DNA of 64,000 bases, from the NCBI GenBank assembly GCA_963977125.1, contig CAXBNJ010000005.1:62001-126000 (forward strand). Direction: 5' to 3'. A program made the translations under genes and the position numbers. A model generated the notes under the pieces. The model saw only the letters and a program-made list of their open reading frames with translations. It was not told the DNA's origin and ran no database searches. The stretch comes from UBA2705 sp963977125 (GTDB lineage Bacteria; Pseudomonadota; Alphaproteobacteria; Micavibrionales; Micavibrionaceae). Numbering within the stretch: position 1 is the stretch's first letter; each line of letters begins with the position of its first letter. This document shows positions 18,408 to 26,191 of this stretch, piece after piece.

Positions 18408-18752
18408 TTATTCGAAGTCTTTATTTTGGCATTTTTGTTTGTAAAACCCGCATGAGTTCTTGTCTTTATTTTGTTGGCAGAGCTGATCAGCGCCACGGCA
18501 AAAGTCTATTTTTTGTTGCGGCGTTGCTCTTTGCCATTGCGCGATAAATTCTCTAGATTCAATTTTTTGATCCATATATTGATTGAGTTGACCTTGGTCC
18601 ATATGGCCCGTGTAATCTTGCCCAGGTTCGAGCTGCTGCCTATAAGCGTCTAGCTCACTCATCGCCGCGCCACTACGAGCACCTTGCCCAGCCCCAGCTG
18701 TTTGCGTATGCATAAGCGTAAAACTAAACATAAATAACAAAAAATAGCGCAT
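18408..18752 (-). CDS. Small exported protein with a C-x6-C-x8-C-x6-C module
   Basis: I do not recognise a family. The product (114 aa) has a signal peptide (MRYFLLFMFSFTLMH, cleavage near TAGA), a Gln/Asp-rich middle and a C-terminal cysteine module. The four cysteines (FCRGADQLC, SCGFYKQKC) are spaced 6, 8 and 6 apart, preceded by a WQRATPQQ segment. The protein encoded at 20056-20460 has the same module with identical spacing. Start ATG 18752 follows AAAGAGG by seven bases; the longer upstream frame (to 18818) would overlap the anti-sigma gene and remove the signal peptide from the N-terminus. It lies 16 bases after the putative anti-sigma gene, so it is likely in the same operon. Probably periplasmic, with disulfides or a metal site. 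Confidence 0.7.
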   Translation of the reverse strand: MRYFLLFMFSFTLMHTQTAGAGQGARSGAAMSELDAYRQQLEPGQDYTGHMDQGQLNQYMDQKIESREFIAQWQRATPQQKIDFCRGADQLCQQNKDKNSCGFYKQKCQNKDFE

Positions 18753-18768
18753 AAACAGCCTCTTTTCT

Positions 18769-19398
18769 TTACCCTTGTTGAACCAAATAATCCCAAATAT
18801 CATCCGACATCGGCACATAAAGATCTAAACCTAAATGATCAAGATAGTTATCAATCTTGATGTCATCTTCGACTTCAGCAAAAGCCATTAGTAAGTCCTG
18901 CTGCGCTGCGCCCGCCGCTTCGAGTTGTTCTAAATCTTTGATTAATCCATCGACGGCAACGCTTTGTAACACGCCCTCAAGCTTATTGTGCGCAGGCGGC
19001 GCGGCAAAGACCATAACGAGCAACACACAGATAACGGATGCCAAGGCATAAGCCGGACGTGGCAAGCTGCCCCAACCAAAAAGCCCCCAAGACTGATTTG
19101 GACGGTTTGACCCGATAGCTGCTGGTGTCTTTATATCATTTGCAGCAAGGCTTTCCGCGCTATCTTCGCGTTTAATTTGCGCCAAAGCTGCCGCGATAAC
19201 ATCTAATTTGGCGTCTGGCACCGAAAAATCATCAAGGGCGCGATCTAAAGACTGCGCATCCATATATAAATCAAGTGCATGATCATGCGCTGCGATGAAC
19301 TCACGAATATCGCTCGCGACAAAACCTGGCCAGCGATTAAGGTCAGCGCCATATAGCGCCAAGTGCTTTTCAAATATTTTTAATGTTAATTTTCTCAT
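18769..19398 (-). CDS. Putative membrane-anchored anti-sigma factor
   Basis: The 209-aa product overlaps the preceding ECF sigma gene by four bases, the usual place for an anti-sigma factor. It has a helical N-terminal region (residues 1-100, with LYGADLNRWP near the start) that would face the cytoplasm and bind the sigma factor, one membrane segment at about 113-131 (YALASVICVLLVMVFAA), and a C-terminal part of about 75 residues outside. The zinc-type HxxxCxxC motif of many anti-sigma factors is not present. The first 25 residues resemble small alphaproteobacterial proteins often encoded after ECF factors. The function is inferred from position and topology. Confidence 0.65.
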   Translation of the reverse strand: MRKLTLKIFEKHLALYGADLNRWPGFVASDIREFIAAHDHALDLYMDAQSLDRALDDFSVPDAKLDVIAAALAQIKREDSAESLAANDIKTPAAIGSNRPNQSWGLFGWGSLPRPAYALASVICVLLVMVFAAPPAHNKLEGVLQSVAVDGLIKDLEQLEAAGAAQQDLLMAFAEVEDDIKIDNYLDHLGLDLYVPMSDDIWDYLVQQG

Positions 19399-20009
19399 AA
19401 TAAACCCTCACTTGTTTTAAGTGACTTTTTTAACATTTTCCGCCCGCGTACCAACAAAGCTTCAACAGCCTTTACTGAAACGCCCATTGATTGCGCGGCT
19501 TCCTTATTGCTCAGTTCTTGATAATAAATCAAAATCAAGGCGGTTCTCGACCGTTCAGGCAAAGTCAAAAGAGCGGCATCAATATGCGCTTTGCGTTCTC
19601 TTTGTTCCGATTGTTGATCGCTACTCACCGCGCCAGTAAGCGGAACAACATCAATATCAACGGCGCCTTTCGCGGGTTGGCGCGTGTTTTTACGATGCGT
19701 GTCTATACATAAATTCGTCGCCACGCGGTAAATCCATGCCCGCGCGGATATATTTTTCTGCTTATCCCAAAGCGTCGCCTTTTGCCAAATATGAACCAAA
19801 ATATCTTGTAACATATCTTCGCAATCCGCGCTTTTGAAGCCAAGGCGATAGGTTAAACGGTTTAGCGGTTGAATATAACGCACAGAAAAGGCTTCAAATG
19901 CGCTATGCCCATTATTACCCCCTGCCGCCATAGCCAACAACAAATCATCATCACTCATCGCGTGATAATCTGGCTGGGCTTTAAGCTGTGTGCCGTCCTT
20001 TGTTTTCAA
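19395..20009 (-). CDS. ECF-type RNA polymerase sigma factor
   Basis: The product (204 aa) directs RNA polymerase to a set of stress promoters. It has region 2 (FSVRYIQPLNRLTYRLGF, CEDMLQDILVHIWQKA, ARAWIYRVATNLCIDTHRK) and region 4 (LPERSRTALILIYYQELS, AAQSMGVSVKAVEALLVRGR), the two domains that define ECF factors, without regions 1 or 3. The start appears to be TTG 20009, since TAGGGA lies six bases upstream and no good ATG is near; a weak start could limit expression. It is followed at once by the putative anti-sigma gene. The group's targets may include the small exported proteins on either side, but I could not define a shared promoter motif with confidence. Confidence 0.9.
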   Translation of the reverse strand: MKTKDGTQLKAQPDYHAMSDDDLLLAMAAGGNNGHSAFEAFSVRYIQPLNRLTYRLGFKSADCEDMLQDILVHIWQKATLWDKQKNISARAWIYRVATNLCIDTHRKNTRQPAKGAVDIDVVPLTGAVSSDQQSEQRERKAHIDAALLTLPERSRTALILIYYQELSNKEAAQSMGVSVKAVEALLVRGRKMLKKSLKTSEGLL

Positions 20010-20055
20010 AATAAATCCCTATAATAACGTTTATGTTACTCGGCAATTAATCGTC

Positions 20056-20460
20056 TTATTTATTACATTTTTCACCATATGCGCCGCAGGCATATTTTTT
20101 ATCTTCTTGTTCGCATTTATGCTGTAGCTTCAGACAAAATTGCGCGCGTTCTTCCGTCGAAGCATTTTGCCAGCGCTGTTCAAATTTCTGTTTATCTTGT
20201 TCTACCTGTGCGCGGTGTTCTGCGCGCAAAGCCTCTATACGTTTGTCGCACAGTTCAGGCGATAAGGTCATTAATTCACGCTTTATCTTCTCACCGTCAA
20301 TACCATCTTCTTCAGCCTTATCGGCATTATCAACAGAGCTCTGATCTTGCACAACACTCGGCGCATTTTCTGCGCGCGCATCGCTATAAAGCGTTGGCGT
20401 CAGCAGCAAGCAAAGCGTAAAGATAAAAAGAATTTTGGGCATGTTTATAATTGTATTCAC
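20056..20460 (-). CDS. Small exported protein with a C-x6-C-x8-C-x6-C module (paralogue of 18408-18752)
   Basis: Unrecognised. The product (134 aa; GTG start at 20460, or ATG 20442) has a signal peptide (ILFIFTLCLLLTPTLY, cleavage near ARAE), an Asp/Glu/Lys-rich middle and a C-terminal module FCLKLQHKC then ACGAYGEKC. Cysteine spacing (6, 8, 6), the preceding Trp-Gln-x-Ala and the CGxYxxKC ending all match the protein at 18408-18752. It lies 46 bases upstream of the ECF sigma gene and shares its direction. An extra cysteine (LSPELCDKR) is present before the module. I infer a periplasmic role tied to the sigma/anti-sigma pair, for example as a sensor or a target. Confidence 0.7.
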   Translation of the reverse strand: MNTIINMPKILFIFTLCLLLTPTLYSDARAENAPSVVQDQSSVDNADKAEEDGIDGEKIKRELMTLSPELCDKRIEALRAEHRAQVEQDKQKFEQRWQNASTEERAQFCLKLQHKCEQEDKKYACGAYGEKCNK

Positions 20461-20493
20461 CTTCTCATATGTTCTGTTAACTCAGTATTTAAG

Positions 20494-20532
20494 CTGTATA
20501 CGGCCTTATAGACTAGATAAGGTAGTATACAG
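20494..20532. repeat. Long inverted repeat upstream of the small Cys protein gene
   Basis: CTGTATAC and CCTTAT on the left pair with ATAAGG and GTATACAG on the right, with a 2x2 internal mismatch and a seven-base loop (AGACTAG). The 14-bp arms make a stable stem in the leader of the 20056-20460 gene (minus strand). No T-run follows on either strand, so it is not a standard terminator. It may be a regulator site or an mRNA structure. Confidence 0.5.
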
Positions 20533-20563
20533 CATATGTTTATCAATCCGAATATTTAAAATA

Positions 20564-20911
20564 TCATTCCGCGTCTAAAGAATTTCCTAATTTCATTTTC
20601 ATCTTATCTGCACGTTTTTCTTTATGCTCTTCACGTTTCTCGCCGATCATTTCTTTACGCTCTTCGTGCTTAGCCTTGTGTTCTTCACGTTTCTCTTTAT
20701 GTTCTTCGCGTTTTTCTCCTAGCAGTTCTTTTCGCTCTTCATACTTGGCCTTGTGCTCTTCACGATTAGCCTGATGCTCTTCGCGCTTTTCTGCCCATGC
20801 AGCTTTTTTGTCAGAGTCTTGCGCGGAGGCACTGGCCCCCATACCCACAGCGCCAATAGAAAAGACACTTACAGACACGGCTAATAATGTTAAAAATTTC
20901 GATTTACTCAT
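20564..20911 (-). CDS. Exported Lys/Glu-rich tandem-repeat protein
   Basis: The 115-aa product has a signal peptide (residues 1-30, cleavage near ASAQ) and a highly charged helical body. Two 25-residue repeats stand in tandem at 51-75 and 76-100; each reads EEHKAK(Y/H)EERKE, then (L/M)(L/I)GEKREEHKEKR. A degenerate half copy precedes them. The sequence would form a long charged single helix or coiled coil in the periplasm. It is loosely like small periplasmic chaperone or metal-sensor proteins of the Spy/ZraP kind in charge pattern, but no motif proves that. RBS AGGGGATC precedes ATG 20911. It sits upstream of the sigma-factor cluster in the same direction. Confidence 0.75.
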   Translation of the reverse strand: MSKSKFLTLLAVSVSVFSIGAVGMGASASAQDSDKKAAWAEKREEHQANREEHKAKYEERKELLGEKREEHKEKREEHKAKHEERKEMIGEKREEHKEKRADKMKMKLGNSLDAE

Positions 20912-21147
20912 GTTTTAGATCCCCTAAATTGTTGTGTTATATAAACTATAACGTCGAGTCTTTAATAAACCCTTCACTTGAACGGTATTAATTTACAATT
21001 CTGATCTAAAACTGCTTCCATATACCCCACAGACGAAAAGCGCGGAACGGCTCGCAACATTGCATAATTTGCGAAGAAGGGCCAATTAAGGTATACTCTG
21101 TACATGTTGCGCGCGCTTAACCATTTGACCCTTAAGGAAATAATCAT

Positions 21148-22248
21148 ATGAAACGCATTATTCTGAGTTTAGATGGCACATGGCAAACCGCTGATCAAGA
21201 CAACCCCTCCAATATTCACCTTATGCATGAATGCTTTGCCGCGACCGATAAAGATGGCAATGAGCAACGCTTAAAACATTTTGATGGTGTGGGCACTAAA
21301 GGTGGAAAATTAAAGCAAATTTGGGCTGGCTTAACTGGATCAGACGTCAGCAGCCGTATAAAAGAAGCTTATAAATATTTAGTCGAAAATTACGAATCTG
21401 GCGACGAGGTCGTTTTATCTGGCTTTAGTCGCGGCGCATTCACAGCTAGAACCCTCAATGGTATGATTTATAAATGCGGCATATTAGATGGCACAAAAGC
21501 TGAAAATATCGACATTGATGAGGCCGTTGATGAGGCTTATAGCTTTTATAAAAACAATATTAAACCGCAAAATAAAGGCGCGATACAATATCGCATAGAT
21601 CATTCGCATGAGCAGAGACCACAGGTGATTCTGGCTTGTTTTGACACTGTCGGCTCTCTGGGCGTTCCCGCTCAACTCAGAACACTGGGGGGTATATTTA
21701 ACAAACGCCATGCCTTTCATGATACGCGCGTTAACCCCCACACCAAACACGCCTTTCATATTGCCGCCATTGACGAGCAGCGCAAAAATTTTCCTGTTAC
21801 CCCAATGACCAGCTGTAAGGACGCAACGACATCGGTTAAGCAAATATGGTTTTCAGGTAATCATGCCGCGATTGGTGGCGGCAGCAGTAAAAACAAAAAT
21901 AAGCCGCTTTCTGATAATGCGGGTATAGCCATGATTAAATTATTGGAAAATGATGCTGGACTGGCCTTTGACCATGATAAAGTCAATGAGCGCTTTACCC
22001 CCGACCCATTGGTTAACCCACAGAGCGACTTTAAACAAAAAGGTCTTATTTGGAAAATTAGCGGCCTGCACACCAAGCGCCCAATCAGCCTCAAAGAAGC
22101 TTTTGATTTCTCTGTAATGGATCGTTGGAACGCGATTACAAATTATCGCCCCTCAGAATTAAAGAAATTTTTGTTTAAAGATGCGGATAATGCTGAAACT
22201 GAAGAAGTCTTTGGTGCGTGTGCTATGCCAAAGCCCAAAGCCAACTAA
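21148..22248 (+). CDS. DUF2235 alpha/beta-hydrolase-like protein
   Basis: DUF2235 is an alpha/beta-hydrolase family that includes the Tle1 phospholipase effectors of type VI secretion as well as many lone proteins. The 366-aa product shows the family start (RIILSLDGTWQTADQDNPSN), the nucleophile elbow GFSRGAFTAR (Ser at about residue 93) and the following acid motif (LACFDTVGSLGVP). Later blocks are HAFHIAAIDEQRKNFPVT and KQIWFSGNHAAIGGG, where the catalytic His is expected. No signal peptide is present. RBS AAGGAA lies nine bases before ATG 21148. No VgrG, PAAR or immunity gene is next to it, so an effector role is not supported by context. Confidence 0.85.
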   Translation: MKRIILSLDGTWQTADQDNPSNIHLMHECFAATDKDGNEQRLKHFDGVGTKGGKLKQIWAGLTGSDVSSRIKEAYKYLVENYESGDEVVLSGFSRGAFTARTLNGMIYKCGILDGTKAENIDIDEAVDEAYSFYKNNIKPQNKGAIQYRIDHSHEQRPQVILACFDTVGSLGVPAQLRTLGGIFNKRHAFHDTRVNPHTKHAFHIAAIDEQRKNFPVTPMTSCKDATTSVKQIWFSGNHAAIGGGSSKNKNKPLSDNAGIAMIKLLENDAGLAFDHDKVNERFTPDPLVNPQSDFKQKGLIWKISGLHTKRPISLKEAFDFSVMDRWNAITNYRPSELKKFLFKDADNAETEEVFGACAMPKPKAN

Positions 22249-22287
22249 ACGAACAAAACACATCGCTTTATTATTGTACAAATAATT

Positions 22288-23370
22288 TTATAGAGAAAAA
22301 CGCTGAAAATCCTGTGCGGATATCAATGTCGAATGGGAATCGCGGCGCGCTTGGTCAAGCTCTGGCCCGAGGAGAATATCATGCATATGACGTGAGGCGA
22401 GTTTCTTTTCCGCATAACGTATCGCCGAAAATACAGGGCCAGAACAATCATCAGCTCTGCTTGTTACAGACTCATCGCTCGCTGACCAAAAATAATCCTT
22501 AACTTCTCCGAGTTCTAAAATGGCTTTAACTTTAGTGTTTCTAAACGCATAGCCCTGATCTCTGGCGAAAGCCGAAAATTCGGCTTGGCAATGCACCGCC
22601 ATAGCCAAAGAAACTTGTATCGCGGCTTGGACGGCTTGCTCGCCGCCCGTTTGCTCTATGGGTACGCCAAGCCACAGACCATCACCTTCATAACGCAACA
22701 GATCCGCGCCATATTGCGCGGCGATTGGTTTCATAAAGGCACTACAAAATTGTTCTGCAAAATCCTGCGCCCGATATTGCCCAAGCTTCTGCGATAATTT
22801 CGAAAACCCAGAAATATCAATAAAAGACACCACAGCATTAGGAGCATAAGGCGCACGTACACGCAAAGCTTCATCGCGCATAGATCCCGCATCATGCAAT
22901 AAAGGTGCTAAAGCAGCGGGTAGGGCGGCAAAAGAATTTTGCCCCCGCACAAACTGAATAATGTGCTGTGCATCAAGCGCCGCTTTTTTATTAAAAACTA
23001 GCTGTAACAAGCCTTTATCCATGACATCAGAGCTAGAACGACCCGCAGCCATAATTGGCAAGTTAAGGCAAAGATGCTCATCTGGGAAAAGGCGGCTATC
23101 ATGAAGCGTCGTATCATTATTAGAAAAAATTTCAGCGGCAATGCTTTGTTCTGGGGCAAGGCGGCGCAGGTATACATATTTATCAGAGCGCGCGAAATGA
23201 TCCGGCGCGCCGCCATTATGCGCAAGGGCAAAAACTGACCCTGCCTGCGCGGAGGACGCCACAAAAAGCGCTGAGGCCAAATAGCCATCAAACCCTGCAG
23301 TAGAAAATGACCGCCCTAAGCTCTGGACTTTATTTTCTAAATTTTTGCGTAAATCTGCTTTCTTATCCAT
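22288..23370 (-). CDS. Class III adenylate/guanylate cyclase domain protein
   Basis: The C-terminal half (about residues 178-330) is a class III nucleotide cyclase domain, which makes cAMP or cGMP as a second messenger. Both metal-binding aspartates are seen, in FIDISGFSKL (D185) and RYEGDGLWLG (D230). The N-terminal 170 residues have no membrane helix and look like a small sensory domain, possibly GAF-like, but I cannot assign it. Base specificity (ATP or GTP) cannot be told with confidence. GTG 23376 is in frame two codons upstream of ATG 23370; the ATG is preferred, although neither has a clear ribosome site. The gene stands alone and converges on the DUF2235 gene. Confidence 0.82.
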   Translation of the reverse strand: MDKKADLRKNLENKVQSLGRSFSTAGFDGYLASALFVASSAQAGSVFALAHNGGAPDHFARSDKYVYLRRLAPEQSIAAEIFSNNDTTLHDSRLFPDEHLCLNLPIMAAGRSSSDVMDKGLLQLVFNKKAALDAQHIIQFVRGQNSFAALPAALAPLLHDAGSMRDEALRVRAPYAPNAVVSFIDISGFSKLSQKLGQYRAQDFAEQFCSAFMKPIAAQYGADLLRYEGDGLWLGVPIEQTGGEQAVQAAIQVSLAMAVHCQAEFSAFARDQGYAFRNTKVKAILELGEVKDYFWSASDESVTSRADDCSGPVFSAIRYAEKKLASRHMHDILLGPELDQARRDSHSTLISAQDFQRFSL

Positions 23371-23505
23371 AATCACGGACTATATATATGAGTAGCCCTC
23401 CATGCAAGATATTTTATTACAACTTGCCGCTTCCCTGCATGGCGTAAATCATGATAAAATCATTGAAATAAAGGGCTTAAGCACAAAGCTCATACGGATA
23501 GAACC

Positions 23506-26133
23506 ATGACCGATTCAGATAATCCTATAGAAAATATTGACCTTAATAATTTGCCGCCCCATATCGTGCGGACAAAATATTGGCATAGCCTTGATAATGA
23601 TCGGGTGCAATGTGATCTATGCCCACGCGCATGTAAAATGAAAGAAGGCCAGCGCGGCTTATGCTTTATTCGCCAAAATCTTGGTGGTGAAGTCGTCATG
23701 ACCAGTTATGGTCGCTCTTCTGGCTTTTGCATTGATCCGATTGAGAAAAAGCCACTTAATCAGTTTTTACCTGGAACAGCCGTGTTATCACTGGGCACTG
23801 CGGGCTGTAATTTATCGTGTAATTTCTGCCAAAACTGGGATATTTCCAAAGCGCGCGCTATGGATAGCATTCAAGACCTTGCAAGCCCCGAAGCCATTGC
23901 TGAGGCCGCCGTCAAGTCAGGCTGTAAATCAGTCGCTTTTACTTATAATGATCCCGTTATTTTTCATGAATATGCCATTGATATCGCAAAGGCCTGCCAC
24001 GCGCGCGATATAAAAACCGTTGCCGTCACCGCAGGCTATGTTTGTGACGAACCGCGTAAAGAATTTTATGCGCATATGGATGCCGCCAATGTTGACCTTA
24101 AAGCCTTCACAGAAGATTTTTATCGCCGTCACACAAAAAGTGAACTACAGCCCGTTTTAGACACTTTAAAATATTTAAAACACGAAACCAATGTCTGGTT
24201 TGAGATCACAACCTTGTTAATACCCGATGAAAATGATTCCACAGAAGAAATCACTAATATGTGTAAATGGATTGTCGAAAACCTCGGAACAGACGTCCCC
24301 ATTCATTTCAGCGCCTTTCATCCCGATTATCGTATGAAAGACAAAAACCATACCCCGCCCGCCACATTAAAACGGGCCCGCCGCATCGCCTTAGATCATG
24401 GCATTGAATATGTGTATACAGGCAATATTCATGATCCGATTGGCGATACTACCTATTGCCCAAAATGCCAGAGCCCGATTATTCAGCGCGACTGGCATCA
24501 AATTAAAGGCTGGACTCTCACCGATGAGGGTGCATGCAAAAAATGCGGTCATCAAACCGCAGGTATTTATGATGGCCCTGCAGGTAATTGGGGGCGCAAA
24601 CGTGTGCCGGTGCGCATTGGCCACCAAAGCGATCAAAACGGCAACGCACAACAAAGCTTAAGCGCCGCGCCGCCCATCAGTAAACGCACCCCGCCCCCTA
24701 AACGCCAACATAATATGCCGCCAGAAATGACGAAAAGGAGATTTGAAATGCCCCGAAATTCTGAGCTTGTAATGCTTGAGCCTCAAGTCGCGGGCAAGTT
24801 CTATCCAGATAATCCTTCGGCTTTATCGGCCATGGTCGATAATATAATGAACGCCGCCACGCCGCCCAAAATGCGTCCCAAAGCAATTATAGCGCCGCAT
24901 GCGGGCTATGTGTACTCTGGCGCAATTGCGGGCAATGCCTATAAAACCGTTGAACCTTATGCCGATAAAATTAAAAAAATCGTCCTGTTTGGCCCCGCCC
25001 ATCGCGCGCCCGTCAAAGGCATCTGCATTCCTAAATATGATGCGCTGCTTACGCCGCTCGGCCCCGTCACCATCAACAAAGAAGGGCTTAAAGCTCTGCG
25101 CGCCCTTGATTGTGTGTATGAAGATAACATGCCTTTTCGAGGCGAACATGACATTGAAGTACAATTGCCCTTTATTCAGCGCGTTTTTGAACATGCCGAG
25201 ATAATCCCCGCTTTAATTGGCCAAACCACCTCAGAACAAGCCGCTGAAGCGTTAAGTGCCGTTTGGGGCGGCGAAGAGACCTTGATTATCATCTCCTCAG
25301 ACCTCAGCCATTTTGAAGCTTATGACGAGACATATAAACTTGATAATGCCGCCGCCATTGCCATTGAAACCCTAAACCCCGCCGCGCTTAATGACCAACA
25401 GGCTTGCGGGCGTCATGCCATTCGCGGTTTGCTGCTCGAAGCGCAGCGCCGCCAAATGCGTGCAACAACACTTGATCTGCGCAATAGCGGCGACACCACC
25501 GCCGGCGATAAAAGCCGTTGCGTAGGCTATGGCGCGTTTATTTTTGAATATAATGATACGGTTAAGAGCGACCCTAAATTATCCGCCAATATGCTGACCG
25601 TTGCCAAAACCATGATTGTTCAATCCGCAAAGAAAAATGGCGAGAAAGCAACCTTACAGCTAAAAGGCGTGCCGCGCCCCTTGTTGAACCAGCGCGGCGT
25701 TTTTGTCACCATTAATAAAAATGGTCAGTTACGCGGCTGTTACGGCTCGTTTGTTCCCAATAAACCCGTCATTCTTGATATAGCCGAGCAAGCCTATAAT
25801 GCAGGCTTTAATGATCCACGCTTTCCTAAAATTACGCTAGACGAGTTAAAAGACTGCCATATTGGTCTGTCGATATTATCTATCCCTGGGCCCTTAGAAT
25901 TTAGCGGTGAGTCTGATTTACTCAGCAAAATACAGCCGAATATCGATGGCTTGATTTTAAAGGATGGGCGCAATCAAGGCTTATTCTTACCACAAGTATG
26001 GGAAAGCTTAAAAACCCCAGAAGACTTTCTCAAAGGCTTAAAACGTAAAGCTAGACTACCCGAAGACCATTGGAGTGAAACGCTAACCATACTGCGCTTT
26101 ACGGCTGAAAAAATTGGCCCAGAATCCTTTTAA
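23506..26133 (+). CDS. AmmeMemoRadiSam triple fusion: radical SAM + Memo + AMMECR1
   Basis: This 875-aa protein joins all three members of the AmmeMemoRadiSam group, which in most bacteria are separate neighbouring genes. Residues 1-370 are a PflA-like radical SAM enzyme with the cluster motif C101-x3-C105-x2-C108, an N-terminal Cys set (C36, C39, C43, C53) and a zinc-ribbon pair (C318/C321, C344/C347). Residues 371-414 form a Pro/Gln-rich linker. Residues 420-685 are a Memo domain with the likely metal ligands H465 (APHAGYVYSG), H499 (GPAHR), H602 (SDLSHF) and C634. Residues 695-875 are an AMMECR1 domain with the LRGCYG motif. The biochemical role is unknown to me; the family is thought to modify an unidentified substrate. 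A strong internal ribosome site and ATG fall exactly in the linker (see separate entry). Confidence 0.93.
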   Translation: MTDSDNPIENIDLNNLPPHIVRTKYWHSLDNDRVQCDLCPRACKMKEGQRGLCFIRQNLGGEVVMTSYGRSSGFCIDPIEKKPLNQFLPGTAVLSLGTAGCNLSCNFCQNWDISKARAMDSIQDLASPEAIAEAAVKSGCKSVAFTYNDPVIFHEYAIDIAKACHARDIKTVAVTAGYVCDEPRKEFYAHMDAANVDLKAFTEDFYRRHTKSELQPVLDTLKYLKHETNVWFEITTLLIPDENDSTEEITNMCKWIVENLGTDVPIHFSAFHPDYRMKDKNHTPPATLKRARRIALDHGIEYVYTGNIHDPIGDTTYCPKCQSPIIQRDWHQIKGWTLTDEGACKKCGHQTAGIYDGPAGNWGRKRVPVRIGHQSDQNGNAQQSLSAAPPISKRTPPPKRQHNMPPEMTKRRFEMPRNSELVMLEPQVAGKFYPDNPSALSAMVDNIMNAATPPKMRPKAIIAPHAGYVYSGAIAGNAYKTVEPYADKIKKIVLFGPAHRAPVKGICIPKYDALLTPLGPVTINKEGLKALRALDCVYEDNMPFRGEHDIEVQLPFIQRVFEHAEIIPALIGQTTSEQAAEALSAVWGGEETLIIISSDLSHFEAYDETYKLDNAAAIAIETLNPAALNDQQACGRHAIRGLLLEAQRRQMRATTLDLRNSGDTTAGDKSRCVGYGAFIFEYNDTVKSDPKLSANMLTVAKTMIVQSAKKNGEKATLQLKGVPRPLLNQRGVFVTINKNGQLRGCYGSFVPNKPVILDIAEQAYNAGFNDPRFPKITLDELKDCHIGLSILSIPGPLEFSGESDLLSKIQPNIDGLILKDGRNQGLFLPQVWESLKTPEDFLKGLKRKARLPEDHWSETLTILRFTAEKIGPESF
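24735..24750 (+). promoter_or_regulatory. Internal ribosome binding site and in-frame ATG in the fusion linker
   Basis: AAGGAG at 24735-24740 lies seven bases before ATG 24748, in frame with the long protein (Met415, followed by PRNSELVMLEPQVAGKFYP). This is the natural N-terminus of a free Memo protein. Either a second, shorter Memo-AMMECR1 product (461 aa) is made, or the site is a relic of two genes that became joined. Confidence 0.7.
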
Positions 26134-26191
26134 TACGTAATACAACGCGATAACGAGTACAGATAAGAATTAAGAAAGCTGAGACATTATA

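Noticed and set aside
20580..20800. Regular repeat of about 30-75 bases that could suggest a CRISPR array
   Set aside because: The repeats are in frame and encode the Lys/Glu helix of the protein at 20564-20911. There are no unique spacers between exact repeats.
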